This document shows positions 49,677 to 59,039 of a stretch of DNA of 64,000 bases, piece after piece (positions within the stretch are counted from its first letter, which is position 1; each line of letters opens with the position of its first letter). The DNA comes from Vibrio ishigakensis. GTDB taxonomy: Bacteria > Pseudomonadota > Gammaproteobacteria > Enterobacterales > Vibrionaceae. Where the stretch lies: positions 1,426,001 to 1,490,000 of the forward strand of contig NZ_AP024882.1 of assembly GCF_024347675.1 (NCBI RefSeq), read 5' to 3'. Made by a program: the position numbers and the translations under genes. Below the pieces are notes generated by a model, which was given only the letters and a program-made list of their open reading frames with translations, did not search any database and was not told where the DNA came from.

Positions 49677-50660
49677 TTAAGGAATAAGTAGCATCTTGCC
49701 TTTCACTTGACCACTTTCGATTAGGTCATGAGCTTTAGATGCTTGCTCTAGCGGCAATGTAGAGTAGATTGGCTTAATTTTTTCTTCATCCAGTAGTTTA
49801 TACAGTGCCTTCATTGACTTCTCTACCAATGGGTAGTTATTGAAGTAGGTAGCATAGATTTCTGAATAAGAGACCGTTGGTGATTTAGTGAAGTGCTTGA
49901 TGGCTTCTGCCTGTAGATTGGTTTCGCCCATGCCGCCAAGCAGGCCAAAGATAACTACATGACCAAGTGGAGCCAGCATCTCAAAGTCTTGCACGATAGT
50001 GTCACCAGCAATTGGGTTGAAGATGTAGTTTACACCGCGGCCGCCTGTCGCTTGTTTGACTTCATCTATCCAATCACCCTGAGAGGCAAAGGCGAAGTCA
50101 GCGCCTAACTCCAGTGCGCTAGCCAGTTTCTCTTGCTTACGTTCAATAGCGATAACCTTGACGCCTGCAATCTTAGCCAGTTGGATAAGTGCTGTACCCA
50201 CACCACCTGATGCTGCATAAACAAGAGCAAATTTATCTTCTTCGACTCGCGCTACGTTGTGAAGCATGTGATAAGCGGTGAAGTAATTCACTGGCAGTAC
50301 TGCCGCCTCTTTGAGGTCTGTGCTTTCTGACAGCACAATCAGTTTATCGGCATCTACAGCAGCAAATTGTGCGTAGGTTGAAGCACCAATAGGACCAAGG
50401 AAAGCAACCTTAGTACCTTCTTTAAGCCCAGTACCGTTGGCATCTGCAACTATACCGCTGGCTTCTACACCTGAGATGTAAGGCAGTTCTGGCATCATGC
50501 CTGGAGGCATGTTTCCTTCACGAATAATGGTGTCGATAAAGTTAACTGGTGCGGCTTTGATTTCTACCAAAACCTGGCCTTCTCGTAGTCTTGGGGTTGG
50601 AGTCTCTTGATATACCAATTTATCGCTACCGCCAGTTTGAGTAAGTAGAACTGCTTTCAT
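49677..50660 (-). CDS. MDR-superfamily quinone oxidoreductase-like protein
   Basis: The 327-residue protein has MKAVLLTQTGGSDKLVY, the catalytic-domain PVNFIDTIIREG and PYISGVEASGIV, and the NADPH loop YAASGGVGTALIQLAK. No structural zinc cysteines are present, as in QOR-type zeta-crystallin reductases. It reduces quinones or enones with NADPH. The frame extends to 50735; the ATG at 50660 with a GGAGAT ribosome site is used. It is divergent from a LysR gene that probably controls it. Confidence 0.9.
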   Translation of the reverse strand: MKAVLLTQTGGSDKLVYQETPTPRLREGQVLVEIKAAPVNFIDTIIREGNMPPGMMPELPYISGVEASGIVADANGTGLKEGTKVAFLGPIGASTYAQFAAVDADKLIVLSESTDLKEAAVLPVNYFTAYHMLHNVARVEEDKFALVYAASGGVGTALIQLAKIAGVKVIAIERKQEKLASALELGADFAFASQGDWIDEVKQATGGRGVNYIFNPIAGDTIVQDFEMLAPLGHVVIFGLLGGMGETNLQAEAIKHFTKSPTVSYSEIYATYFNNYPLVEKSMKALYKLLDEEKIKPIYSTLPLEQASKAHDLIESGQVKGKMLLIP

Positions 50661-50800
50661 ATTGCATCTCCGGTCGAGTCTTTCGTTTCGTTGAGAAAGA
50701 TAATAGGTGACTCTGAGACAAGAAAAAATTGCCAAGATTGCACTTCATAATCTCATAAATGGGATAATATAAATTATCAGTAAAAAGTAGAGACCGATTC

Positions 50801-51700
50801 ATGAAGAGAGTTTTGGATGATCTAAGTGTGTTTTGCTCCGTGGTAGAGAATGGAACCCTAAAAGGAGCATCGGAAGCGTTAGCGATTCCTCATAGTACTG
50901 TTAGTCGAAGAATCGAGTCGTTAGAGAATAGCTTAGGTTTGACGCTTCTACACAGAACAACAAGAGAAGTCCGTGTCTCTCAAAGAGGACAGCAACTCTA
51001 CGACGATTGCGCGCCAATGCTTGAATCTATTCAAGGCTCTATCGATCTTGCAGTAGAAGAAGAGGTTGAATTTAGGGGCAAGCTGAAGGTGTCTATGCCA
51101 GTGAGAGCGGGTATTGATTTTCTGGGCTCTTGGCTTATTGATTTTGCTTCAACGCATCCAGAACTCGATCTCGAAGTGTCCTTATCCAATACCAACAAAA
51201 ACCTGGTGCAAGATGAGATAGACCTTGCGTTTAGAGTTGGACCTTTAATGGACTCATCTGCTATTGCGTTGCATTTATGGGATATTCCATATCAGGTGGT
51301 TGCACATAGGAATTATCTCGTTGAGCATGAAATTACGGATAACTGTATAAATAAACAGTATCTCGAGAAAATGCCATCAGTGGTAACCAAACCGGCTTTG
51401 AGTTGGTCGTTTTTAGACCATGAAAAACAAGAGGTCAGGCTAACCCCCAATGCAGGATTAATCTTAGATGACCTAGGACTAGCCCTTCATGCGGTGAAAA
51501 GCGGTAAGTATATGGCGATGCTTCCCAAATCCATGATAGATAGTGATGACTTGGTTGAGGTGACAGTAGAGGGGCTGGTGCCTAGAACTCGAATCATGTA
51601 TGCCTATTATCTTGGAAGAAGGCACGCACAGAGTCAGATCAGGCACATCATAGATTACATTAAGGCTCGCAATGCAAACTTAAGTCACACTGTCACTTAA
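50801..51700 (+). CDS. LysR-family regulator
   Basis: The 299-residue protein has the LysR DNA-binding helix (LSVFCSVVENGTLKGASEALAIPHSTVSRRIESLENSLGL) and an HRTTREVRVSQRGQQLYDD wing, then a type 2 periplasmic-binding-like effector domain. This CrgA/AphB-like class often regulates a divergent oxidoreductase, which fits the neighbouring gene 140 bp away. The 3' end overlaps the convergent histidine kinase gene by 21 bp. Confidence 0.92.
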   Translation: MKRVLDDLSVFCSVVENGTLKGASEALAIPHSTVSRRIESLENSLGLTLLHRTTREVRVSQRGQQLYDDCAPMLESIQGSIDLAVEEEVEFRGKLKVSMPVRAGIDFLGSWLIDFASTHPELDLEVSLSNTNKNLVQDEIDLAFRVGPLMDSSAIALHLWDIPYQVVAHRNYLVEHEITDNCINKQYLEKMPSVVTKPALSWSFLDHEKQEVRLTPNAGLILDDLGLALHAVKSGKYMAMLPKSMIDSDDLVEVTVEGLVPRTRIMYAYYLGRRHAQSQIRHIIDYIKARNANLSHTVT

Positions 51701-52945
51701 TTTTATAGTGGCAGTACAGCCGTTATCGTTATCAGAAAGATTGAAAGTCCATTGATATCTCTGACAAAGGTCTTCTACTATCATCAATCCCAAACCGTGG
51801 CCTTCAGAGTTACCTTTTGATAGACCTGAACCATTGTCTCTAATCTCGATCTGATTTGAATGAACACTCACATTCACTTGCCCGTCTTGTGTCGCGGCGT
51901 AAGCGTTTCGTAGTAGGTTACCAATGAGCATATTCATTACCGCGGGCGTTGCACGTACCTGTGGCTCGCTGATGAATTCCAAACAAACACGGTTATTCTT
52001 AGATATCGCGTGTTGCGAGTTCAGCGCGAGGATATCCATCATCTCGTCTTTATCAAAACTTCTCAGTGGCGCTGAGTCGACACTTTTTTCGTAGCGAATG
52101 ATCGAGAGCAGAGCATCAACCATGGTAATCATCTGATTGGTCGCATCACCGATACGTACCAGTTGCCTAGACTGAAAATCGGTGACTTCTTGCTTCGATA
52201 GCAGCTTCGTCGCTCCGGTCACTATGGTGAGTGGTGTTCTGAGCTCGTGACTTGCATAACGGGCAAAAGCCTGTTCTCGCTTCAGGGTCTTGTCTAGATC
52301 ACTACGGTAGGTATTTAGATATTTAGTGAGGAGTTGAAATTCTTGAGCCGCCTGTTCGTTAATGGTGAACGAGCTCTTAACGTCTCCAGACTTATTCTCT
52401 AATTGATAGCTAAGTTCATTTAAGGGTTGGATAAGGTGCTTTGAAAGACGGTGAAGTAGGGTGCCAAAAGTGACCATTAGTAAGCAGACCAAACCTAAGA
52501 TCAGGAAACCTGCCCAAAACAGCTCGTAGGCGCCAAATTCAACGGCATCTATCAGGGTCAAAAGAACAATAGGTTTCTTTACTCCGCGATCGATATACGA
52601 GCCCTTGTAGACCATGTGTGATAAGGGCTCAAGATAATCGCCAACCTCACCAACAAAGTTCTCTTTATTATGCAGAAACTCCTGATAGGGCACCGGAACT
52701 TTTGATAGGTCGTTATAGGCAACGGTTAACTTATCGACTTGGATCGCCCCTTGCTCGCCATCGAGAAAACGCTCAATTGCTGCGTCTCTATCGATAGAGA
52801 TACGTCGTTCACCAACACGGTCTTCCGACCAGCGAAGAACGCCGATGACCAATGCGAAGATAATAGCGCCAATAACCACTGAAATGGCCGTGAAAAATAG
52901 TGCAAGCCTACTGGTAAGTGTCTTGCTGTTGACGGCTTGTACCAT
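51680..52945 (-). CDS. Membrane sensor histidine kinase
   Basis: The 421-residue kinase has two membrane helices (about 17-37 and 140-160) bracketing a periplasmic sensor of about 100 residues, then a HAMP-like linker. HisKA is ARYASHELRTPLTIV, and the HATPase has NLLRNAYAATQDG, IRDNGSGL and GHGLGLMIV. It partners the response regulator 3 bp upstream. The divergent neighbours are a lipid-linked sugar transfer module, so control of surface modification (comparable with CarRS/VprAB of V. cholerae) is a reasonable inference. Confidence 0.92.
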   Translation of the reverse strand: MVQAVNSKTLTSRLALFFTAISVVIGAIIFALVIGVLRWSEDRVGERRISIDRDAAIERFLDGEQGAIQVDKLTVAYNDLSKVPVPYQEFLHNKENFVGEVGDYLEPLSHMVYKGSYIDRGVKKPIVLLTLIDAVEFGAYELFWAGFLILGLVCLLMVTFGTLLHRLSKHLIQPLNELSYQLENKSGDVKSSFTINEQAAQEFQLLTKYLNTYRSDLDKTLKREQAFARYASHELRTPLTIVTGATKLLSKQEVTDFQSRQLVRIGDATNQMITMVDALLSIIRYEKSVDSAPLRSFDKDEMMDILALNSQHAISKNNRVCLEFISEPQVRATPAVMNMLIGNLLRNAYAATQDGQVNVSVHSNQIEIRDNGSGLSKGNSEGHGLGLMIVEDLCQRYQWTFNLSDNDNGCTATIKLSDSVT

Positions 52946-52948
52946 GTT

Positions 52949-53623
52949 TTAGACTTCCTCGAGTTTAAAGCCAACCTTAGGAACAGTGATCAGCATGGCC
53001 GTTGGAAAGGGTTTATCCAGTTGATTACGAAGTTGATAGATATGGCTTCTGAGGGCATCGGTGTTGATTTCTTCACCGTCCCAAATCTTTTCAGCGATTT
53101 CCTGCTTTGTAACCACATTCGGCGCTGCTTTACATAACAGCTCGAGAATTGAATAGGTGGTAGGGTTTAGAGCAAGTTTGCGTGAGTCGCGATAGGCTAA
53201 TCGCTGTTTTTGGTCTATCTCTAAGCTACCGTATTTAAGACGATGGCTTGCTACTTTGCCTTGAAAGCGTTTGATCAGGGCTTGAACCCTGACATGCAAG
53301 ATATCTAGGTCGAATGGCTTGGTAAGGTAATCATCGGCACCTTGTTCAAAGCCAGTAAGTTGGTCGTCTTTGCTGTCCATAGCCGTTAGCATAAGTACCG
53401 GTGTCGATATACCCGCCTCACGAAGACGGCGACACACCTCTAGACCGTCCATTCTAGGGAGCATCAGGTCAAGAAGTATAAGGTCAAAATGGCCTTCTAA
53501 TCCCAGCTTTAAACCTAACTCGCCATTATCGGCATAATCGAGCTCTAGCCCCTCCGACTCAAAGTAATCAAAAAGGATTCCAGCAACGTCGCGATTGTCT
53601 TCTACTAATAATATCTTGGTCAT
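52949..53623 (-). CDS. OmpR-family response regulator
   Basis: The 224-residue protein has a receiver domain with phospho-Asp in LILLDLMLPRMDGLEVC and a C-terminal winged helix (ALNPTTYSILELLCKAAPNVVTKQEIAEKIW ... LRSHIYQLRNQLDKPF). It resembles CarR/VprA in its N-terminus, but the resemblance is from memory only. It is cotranscribed with the kinase and divergent from the GT2 gene, 126 bp away. Confidence 0.92.
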   Translation of the reverse strand: MTKILLVEDNRDVAGILFDYFESEGLELDYADNGELGLKLGLEGHFDLILLDLMLPRMDGLEVCRRLREAGISTPVLMLTAMDSKDDQLTGFEQGADDYLTKPFDLDILHVRVQALIKRFQGKVASHRLKYGSLEIDQKQRLAYRDSRKLALNPTTYSILELLCKAAPNVVTKQEIAEKIWDGEEINTDALRSHIYQLRNQLDKPFPTAMLITVPKVGFKLEEV

Positions 53624-53749
53624 TACGTGTTTTATTGGTTATTTCGTATGGAATTTTGGCAGTAAAACCGTGAAAAAAACGTGAACAACATCATTTTCAC
53701 ACACCAGTTGCTACTGTGCGCTCAGTTATTCAATTACTTGGTGAACAAA

Positions 53750-54754
53750 ATGGGCATCGTATCCGCAGTAAGTCTTAGTGATCACGAATCAATTACCCTT
53801 AGCATAGTTGTTCCTTACTACAACGAAGAAGAAGTTTTACAAGAGTTCCACGCCCGCGTGACTCGAGTATTGAGAGCACTGCCTGAGTCCTGTGAAATCG
53901 TTTATGTAAACGATGGTAGCAAGGACAGAAGTCTCGAAATCGTAAACGCTTTTGCGCCTATGGGTTGTCACGTAGTGAGCGTTGATCTTAGCCGAAATTT
54001 CGGTAAAGAGTCTGCCATGAGCGCAGGGCTTGAACATTGCAGAGGCGAGGCGGTGATATTGCTAGATGCGGACCTGCAAGACCCGCCGGAACTGATCCCT
54101 GATATGCTGAGAAAGTGGCGCCAAGGTTATGACGTGGTGAACATGAAACGTCGTGAGCGTCTCGGTGAATCTTGGTTTAAACGCTTTTCTGCAGCGAGTT
54201 TTTACAAGCTGTTAAATCTTTTAGTTAAATCTGAGATTCCTGAGAATGTAGGAGACTTTCGTCTTCTTAGCCGCGAAGTTGTTAATCATATAAATAACTT
54301 ACCCGAGCGTAATCGCTATATGAAGGGTATCTTTTCTTGGCCAGGTTTTGAGCAAGCAACGTTGGAGTTTGACCGTGACCCAAGGTTTAGCGGTGAGACC
54401 AAGTGGAACTACTTCAAACTGATTGGCCTTGCGGTTGACGGTATTACTTCTTTTTCCATCAGGCCTCTTCGTCTTGCGACCATTGTGGGCGCCTTGATTG
54501 CATCTAGTGCATTCATTTACGGAATGATTGTGCTAGTAAAAACCGCTTTGTTCGGTGACCCTGTCACTGGATATCCGTCGATGATGATAGTACAACTAGC
54601 TCTAGGCGGTATACAACTCCTTAGTATTGGACTACTTGGCGAGTACATAGGGCGGATCTTTATCGAAACCAAGCAGCGTCCGCTTTATCTGATCAAATCA
54701 GTAGAACGTAGAGCCGAGCTTAAGAAACTGCCAACAGCGGAGAAAATTGCATGA
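53750..54754 (+). CDS. GT2 polyprenyl-phosphate glycosyltransferase (GtrB/ArnC/DPM1-like)
   Basis: The 334-residue protein has the GT2 start SIVVPYYNEEEVL, the donor motif ILLDADLQDPPELIPDM and two C-terminal membrane helices typical of GtrB/ArnC proteins. It transfers a sugar from a nucleotide donor to undecaprenyl phosphate. An upstream GTG at 53681 keeps the frame, but the ATG at 53750 gives the family start. The stop overlaps the next gene by 4 bp. Confidence 0.9.
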   Translation: MGIVSAVSLSDHESITLSIVVPYYNEEEVLQEFHARVTRVLRALPESCEIVYVNDGSKDRSLEIVNAFAPMGCHVVSVDLSRNFGKESAMSAGLEHCRGEAVILLDADLQDPPELIPDMLRKWRQGYDVVNMKRRERLGESWFKRFSAASFYKLLNLLVKSEIPENVGDFRLLSREVVNHINNLPERNRYMKGIFSWPGFEQATLEFDRDPRFSGETKWNYFKLIGLAVDGITSFSIRPLRLATIVGALIASSAFIYGMIVLVKTALFGDPVTGYPSMMIVQLALGGIQLLSIGLLGEYIGRIFIETKQRPLYLIKSVERRAELKKLPTAEKIA

Positions 54755-56148
54755 AGTCGCTAAGAATGAATCTTTGGGTCATCTTAGCAATGGCTCTGCT
54801 TATCCGTCTGCTAAGTCTAGGTACTTATCCACTTATGGATACTACCGAAGCACGTTATGGTGAGATGGCTCGTTTAATGATTGAGACCAACAACTGGATA
54901 ACACCACAATTCGATTATGGCGTTCCATTTTGGGGTAAACCGCCTTTGTTTACCTGGATGAGCGCGTTTGGCATTGAAACCTTTGGAGTAAACGAATTTG
55001 CGGTTCGCGTCCCTCACTGGATAGCGGGCATATTAACCATCATGGTTATGGCTCTGTTTGCACGCCGTTTTAATTTTAGCGGTATGATCACGGCCTTGGT
55101 GCTGGCAACCTGCGGGGTCTTTGCGGTGTCTTCAGGAGCTGTAATGACGGATATGGCGCTTACTCTTGGTATGACACTCGCCATGACCGGCTTTTATCTC
55201 GCTTGGAAAGGGAACAAAGCTTTTGGCTACTTAGGTTTCTTTGGACTTGCTCTAGGTCTATTAGCTAAAGGGCCTTTAGTTATTGTTTTGATGGGGTTGG
55301 CAGTCGGTCCTTGGCTTATTCTTCAACATGGTTTTAAGAATGCATTTGTAGTGCTTTGGCAGCGGTTTCCTTTAGTAAGCGGAACTTTGATGATGCTGGC
55401 GATAGCGCTACCTTGGTACTATCTGGCTGAACAAGCGACACCGGGTTTCATCGACTATTTTATAGTAGGAGAGCACTTCAAACGTTTCTTGGTCAGTGGT
55501 TGGGAAGGGGATCTATATGGAAGCGCTCATGATGAAGTACGAGGAACGATTTGGTTATTCTGGGTCTCTTCAGCGGCTCCTTGGTCCTTGGTACTGCCTG
55601 TTCTTATGTGGCTTAAACGTGGCTCTTTAAAAGCTATCGCATCAGATGGTCTGTTTACCTTCCTTCTATTTTGGTTGGTATCGCCTATGGTTTTGTTCAC
55701 TTTTGCAGGAAATATCTTGCCTGCTTACGTGTTGCCAGGAATACCGGCCTTGGCATTACTCATTACCATGCTGGTTTCTGAAGAAGACACAGATAAAAAG
55801 TGGTTCCAAATTACCGCTGCGATTATTCCTTTTGCACTGGTGGTTACTGCAGTCGTCCTTAATCTGGGTGTTGGCGATAAGCGCAGCGAAAAATCGCTGT
55901 TGGCTAAGGTGAACCCGGAAATCGAAACCTTCTACATAGGTAAACGTCCATTCTCAGGTCAGTTCTATAGTGCAGGCCAAGCGAAATTATTTGGAGAGAC
56001 AACAGATCTTGATCAGTACAAGACAGTGCAGTTGGTTGGGCGTAAAGATGCTGTAGATGAGGTGATTTCCGATAGAAGGATGAACTGTGTGATTGAATAC
56101 ACGGCTGAAAACAAAAAGTCTCTATACAAATGCGACACCTCATCTTAG
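54751..56148 (+). CDS. ArnT-like (GT83/PMT family) lipid-linked sugar transferase
   Basis: The 465-residue integral membrane protein starts with the GT-C signature MDTTEARYGEMARLMIETNNWITPQFDYGVPFWGKPPLFTW, followed by about 11 further helices. ArnT-type enzymes move a sugar from undecaprenyl phosphate to lipid A or another surface glycan. It is shorter than E. coli ArnT (550), lacking most of the periplasmic C-terminus. With the GT2 and GtrA neighbours it forms a three-gene flip-and-transfer module. Confidence 0.9.
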   Translation: MKSLRMNLWVILAMALLIRLLSLGTYPLMDTTEARYGEMARLMIETNNWITPQFDYGVPFWGKPPLFTWMSAFGIETFGVNEFAVRVPHWIAGILTIMVMALFARRFNFSGMITALVLATCGVFAVSSGAVMTDMALTLGMTLAMTGFYLAWKGNKAFGYLGFFGLALGLLAKGPLVIVLMGLAVGPWLILQHGFKNAFVVLWQRFPLVSGTLMMLAIALPWYYLAEQATPGFIDYFIVGEHFKRFLVSGWEGDLYGSAHDEVRGTIWLFWVSSAAPWSLVLPVLMWLKRGSLKAIASDGLFTFLLFWLVSPMVLFTFAGNILPAYVLPGIPALALLITMLVSEEDTDKKWFQITAAIIPFALVVTAVVLNLGVGDKRSEKSLLAKVNPEIETFYIGKRPFSGQFYSAGQAKLFGETTDLDQYKTVQLVGRKDAVDEVISDRRMNCVIEYTAENKKSLYKCDTSS

Positions 56149-56531
56149 ATTACAGTCTAGTTAGGTTCGCTATAGTGGGAATGGGAGGGTTTGTAGTGGA
56201 TTCGATGGTATTTTCACTGATGTTTGTCTACTACCAACTCCCACTAGTACCGGCGAGAGTTTTTGCCTTCGTTGTGGCTGCAACTGCAACCTACTTGGGA
56301 AACCGACTGTTTACGTTCCAGGACAAGAGCGAGGATAGGTTCGCTCAGTTTATCAAGTACTTTGCAGTAGCGAGTTTTTCAGCTATCCCGAATCTACTGG
56401 TTTTTAAATTATTAACCATGTTGTTTTGGCAAAGTAACATGGGTGTAGCTATCGCTTTTGTCAGTGGAATACTGATTGGAATGTTGTCCAATTTTGTCTT
56501 GAGTCGAAGCTTAGTATTTAAGGTCGCATAA
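56130..56531 (+). CDS. GtrA-family lipid-linked sugar flippase
   Basis: The 133-residue protein has four predicted helices and the GtrA pattern VRFAIVGMGGFVVDSMVFSLMF and YLGNRLFTFQDKS. GtrA proteins flip the undecaprenyl-phosphate-sugar made by the GT2 enzyme. It overlaps the transferase by 19 bp. Confidence 0.92.
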   Translation: MRHLILDYSLVRFAIVGMGGFVVDSMVFSLMFVYYQLPLVPARVFAFVVAATATYLGNRLFTFQDKSEDRFAQFIKYFAVASFSAIPNLLVFKLLTMLFWQSNMGVAIAFVSGILIGMLSNFVLSRSLVFKVA

Positions 56532-56538
56532 TTTCTGC

Positions 56539-56581
56539 AAACCTGTAATCTAGAGTATGTTATTCAAGGGGTTACAGGTTT
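56539..56581 (+). promoter_or_regulatory. Inverted repeat covering the DUF3626 start
   Basis: AAACCTGTAA (56539-56548) is repeated in inverse as TTACAGGTTT (56572-56581). The second arm runs into the TTG start codon (56580-56582), and the ribosome site (AAGGGG) lies in the 23-nt loop. If it forms in RNA it would affect translation. No T-tract follows, so it is not a standard terminator. Confidence 0.5.
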
Positions 56582-57410
56582 GAACTCATTACATACCAAA
56601 GCAATCAATTCGATTAAAAGTCGCGACAAAACTAGAGAAAGCAGCGCCTCTGGCGATCTAACCATTAACTTTCATCCTGATAGGTTTACCAAAGATGGAA
56701 GACCTCTATTATTAGCCATTGCTCGTGATGGCATTCTGAAATCCCAATTTGAAACAGGAACCAGTAATGGCGGCCTAACCGCTTTTGTAGGCGGTGACCG
56801 ATATGACTGGGAACAAAGAGTGTTCGACGGTATATATGACGATTCTCTTGCATATCAAAGACCCAAATACGGCGGATTTAACTATTTAAATCAAGAGTTT
56901 GGTGCATCTCCTAGATTCGGTTCGTCGTATTTTCTACTAAAAGGAGAGGTTTCTGAAAGAACGACTTATTGTTACCCAGATAGCTTCTTTCTACCTGAAG
57001 ATTTTGCGTCTCACCAAGGCCTAGAGCATCTAATCGAACTAGCGGAAAGTGATTCTCAAGACCTATTGGATAACTACATAGAAGCACAGTTTCATGGAGA
57101 ACTAAGCGTTCAAAATGATGTTGAGGCTTTGGTCCTCGACCCAATTTATAAAGATACCGATATAGAGAAGCAAGCAAACAACCTTGGTGTTGATGTTCGT
57201 TTTCATATGGGCTTTCGCCTGAAGGTATCGACCCTAGATCAGCATCATGATTACAGAGGCGAAGAGTTTGTGAACTTGGCGCACAAGATTGCAGAGGATG
57301 GGGTTATTCATCCACTTCTTTTAAGTAAGGCCATTTATGAAGATGGTTATGATGAGCAAGACGTTAAAAAGGTATGGCATTACCTTGCTAGATTTGGATA
57401 CCAAGGGTGA
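56580..57410 (+). CDS. DUF3626 family protein, TTG start
   Basis: The 276-residue soluble protein has the DUF3626 pattern: INFHPDRFTKDGRPLLLAIARDG, SQFETGTSNGGLTAFVGGDRYDWEQRVFDG, RPKYGGFNYLNQEFGASPRFGSSYFLLKGEV and a C-terminal acidic region. The function of the family is unknown. No ATG is available at the start; a TTG with AAGGGG 8 nt upstream is the best candidate. It overlaps the GNAT gene by 4 bp (GTGA), so the two are cotranslated. Confidence 0.85.
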   Translation: MNSLHTKAINSIKSRDKTRESSASGDLTINFHPDRFTKDGRPLLLAIARDGILKSQFETGTSNGGLTAFVGGDRYDWEQRVFDGIYDDSLAYQRPKYGGFNYLNQEFGASPRFGSSYFLLKGEVSERTTYCYPDSFFLPEDFASHQGLEHLIELAESDSQDLLDNYIEAQFHGELSVQNDVEALVLDPIYKDTDIEKQANNLGVDVRFHMGFRLKVSTLDQHHDYRGEEFVNLAHKIAEDGVIHPLLLSKAIYEDGYDEQDVKKVWHYLARFGYQG

Positions 57411-57919
57411 ATACTGTGCGTTTAGAGACTGAAAACTTAGTAATGGTACAAGTGACAGAAGACGACTTTGAGCTTTTTCGTAATCTGAATACCGATGAAG
57501 AAGTGATTGAGTATTGCTTTGATAAGCCAAATCTCGAGGAGGTTAAGCAAAGATTTGAATCTAGGCTTCCTAAATGGTGCAAGAATTCGGAACACTGGCT
57601 TTGTTTATCGATTATGGATAAGCGAGTCAACCAGAAAGTCGGCGTTACTGGATTTGTGTTAAATGAAGACGGCGCAGAAGTCGGCTTTTTGCTTAGCCCA
57701 AAATTTAAAGGCCGAAACATCGCAACTGAATCACTTAGTGAAGTTATGCGCTGGGCGCGTGGTGTACATGACATTCAATACTTTAATGCGGTAGTGACAG
57801 AAGGAAACATTGCTTCAGAGCGCGTACTGCAAAAGTGCGGGTTCAACTTAGAGCAAAGAATTGCAGACGCGTATGAGATTCGAGGAAAGCTTTATGCAGA
57901 CCTTATCTATAAGTCGTAG
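57407..57919 (+). CDS. GNAT family N-acetyltransferase (RimJ/RimL-like)
   Basis: The 170-residue protein has RLETENLVMVQVTEDDFELF, GFLLSPKFKGRNIATESLSEVMRWA (acetyl-CoA loop) and the closing NIASERVLQKCGFNLEQR. It acetylates a protein N-terminus or small amine, substrate unknown. The start is GTG, overlapping the DUF3626 stop. Confidence 0.9.
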   Translation: MNTVRLETENLVMVQVTEDDFELFRNLNTDEEVIEYCFDKPNLEEVKQRFESRLPKWCKNSEHWLCLSIMDKRVNQKVGVTGFVLNEDGAEVGFLLSPKFKGRNIATESLSEVMRWARGVHDIQYFNAVVTEGNIASERVLQKCGFNLEQRIADAYEIRGKLYADLIYKS

Positions 57920-58241
57920 GATATCTTAGAGCAGGGAGATGAGGGGAACACCAGTGATAGAATAGTTCGCACAATAGTGCGTTTACTAAATGCTATTTAA
58001 CATAACATTGATTATGCGTACTCATTTACATTGTTTCTGAATCGCTTACTTCGCGGGTTTGCGGCGTCATCTCGCGGTTTACAAAGCATAAACACAATCA
58101 AAATAGTCGTCGCGTACGTGAATTCTTCAAGGCTTAGCTGAGTTATGCCTCTACATTTTAAAATTCGAGCTTACAGATAGCTCGTTTAGTTTAATTATCT
58201 CATCACGTTCATTTATGTAGCTATCGCCACGCAAGCTAACG
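57920..58241. other. Intergenic region without a supportable gene
   Basis: AT-rich, 322 bp between the convergent GNAT and phzF genes. I find no strong terminator, no tRNA and no ORF that I can support. An integron attC site was considered and rejected. Confidence 0.6.
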
Positions 58242-59039
58242 TTATAAATGCAACGTTCCAGACAAAACCAACTTTGCATGGCCTGTAAGCAAAACTCTGT
58301 CACCAAGCAACTCTGTCTCTAAATAACCGCCGCGTCTAGATGCTTGAAACGCCTTAAACTGTTTTTGGTTTAAAGCTCCACTCCAATACTTGGTCAGCGC
58401 GCAGTGAGCTGAGCCCGTCACTGGATCCTCGTTCACACCAACCCAAGGTGCAAAGTAACGAGAAACATAATCCAGTTCACTTTGATCAGAAGTTGCCGTT
58501 ATGGCAACACCGCGTCCTGGCATTTGTTTGAGCAAATCAAAGTTTGGTTTTACAGATAACACGTCACTCTCTGTAGATAGAACGATAAGTTGCTTAGTAT
58601 CGAACTCCGCAAACTCTTCTATTGCACTTGAGGCTATACCTAGAGCATGAATCAACTCTATGCTTGGCTCAGCTTCAAAATCTATAACCGGCGCCGGAAA
58701 ATCTAGAGTGATTTCATCACCGATTACCTTAGCCTTTAACACTCCAGACAAAGTGTTGAAAATCACTGCTTCTCCATCACTAACGGTGCCCTTTGATCTC
58801 AGGACCTCTACTGTTGCTAGAGTGCCGTGTCCACACAGTGCGACTTCAATCTCAGGTGTAAACCATTTTAAGTTCATATCAGATAGCGATAAAAATGCCG
58901 TCTCAGACACAGCCATTTCCGCCGCTATGTTTAGCATCAGATCTGAACTAAGTGGCTCTTTAGTTATACACACAGCAGCCGGATTTCCTGCAAATGCTTG
59001 ATTGGTAAAAGCATCCACCTGATAAGTCTCGATATTCAT
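58242..59039 (-). CDS. PhzF family isomerase
   Basis: The 265-residue protein has the PhzF fold: VDAFTNQAFAGNPAAVC, the catalytic Glu46 in MAVSETAFLS, ALCGHGTLATV and VNEDPVTGSAHCALTKYW. PhzF-like proteins are epimerases or isomerases; only some act in phenazine synthesis. No phenazine genes are near, so the substrate is unknown. Monocistronic. Confidence 0.93.
   Translation of the reverse strand: MNIETYQVDAFTNQAFAGNPAAVCITKEPLSSDLMLNIAAEMAVSETAFLSLSDMNLKWFTPEIEVALCGHGTLATVEVLRSKGTVSDGEAVIFNTLSGVLKAKVIGDEITLDFPAPVIDFEAEPSIELIHALGIASSAIEEFAEFDTKQLIVLSTESDVLSVKPNFDLLKQMPGRGVAITATSDQSELDYVSRYFAPWVGVNEDPVTGSAHCALTKYWSGALNQKQFKAFQASRRGGYLETELLGDRVLLTGHAKLVLSGTLHL

Noticed and set aside
57920..58241. 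Possible integron attC site between GNAT and phzF genes (both are common cassette genes)
   Set aside because: Sequences resembling core sites (GTTATAA, GCTAAC) do not fit GTTRRRY and RYYYAAC, no paired imperfect inverted repeat was found, and the two genes are convergent rather than head to tail.
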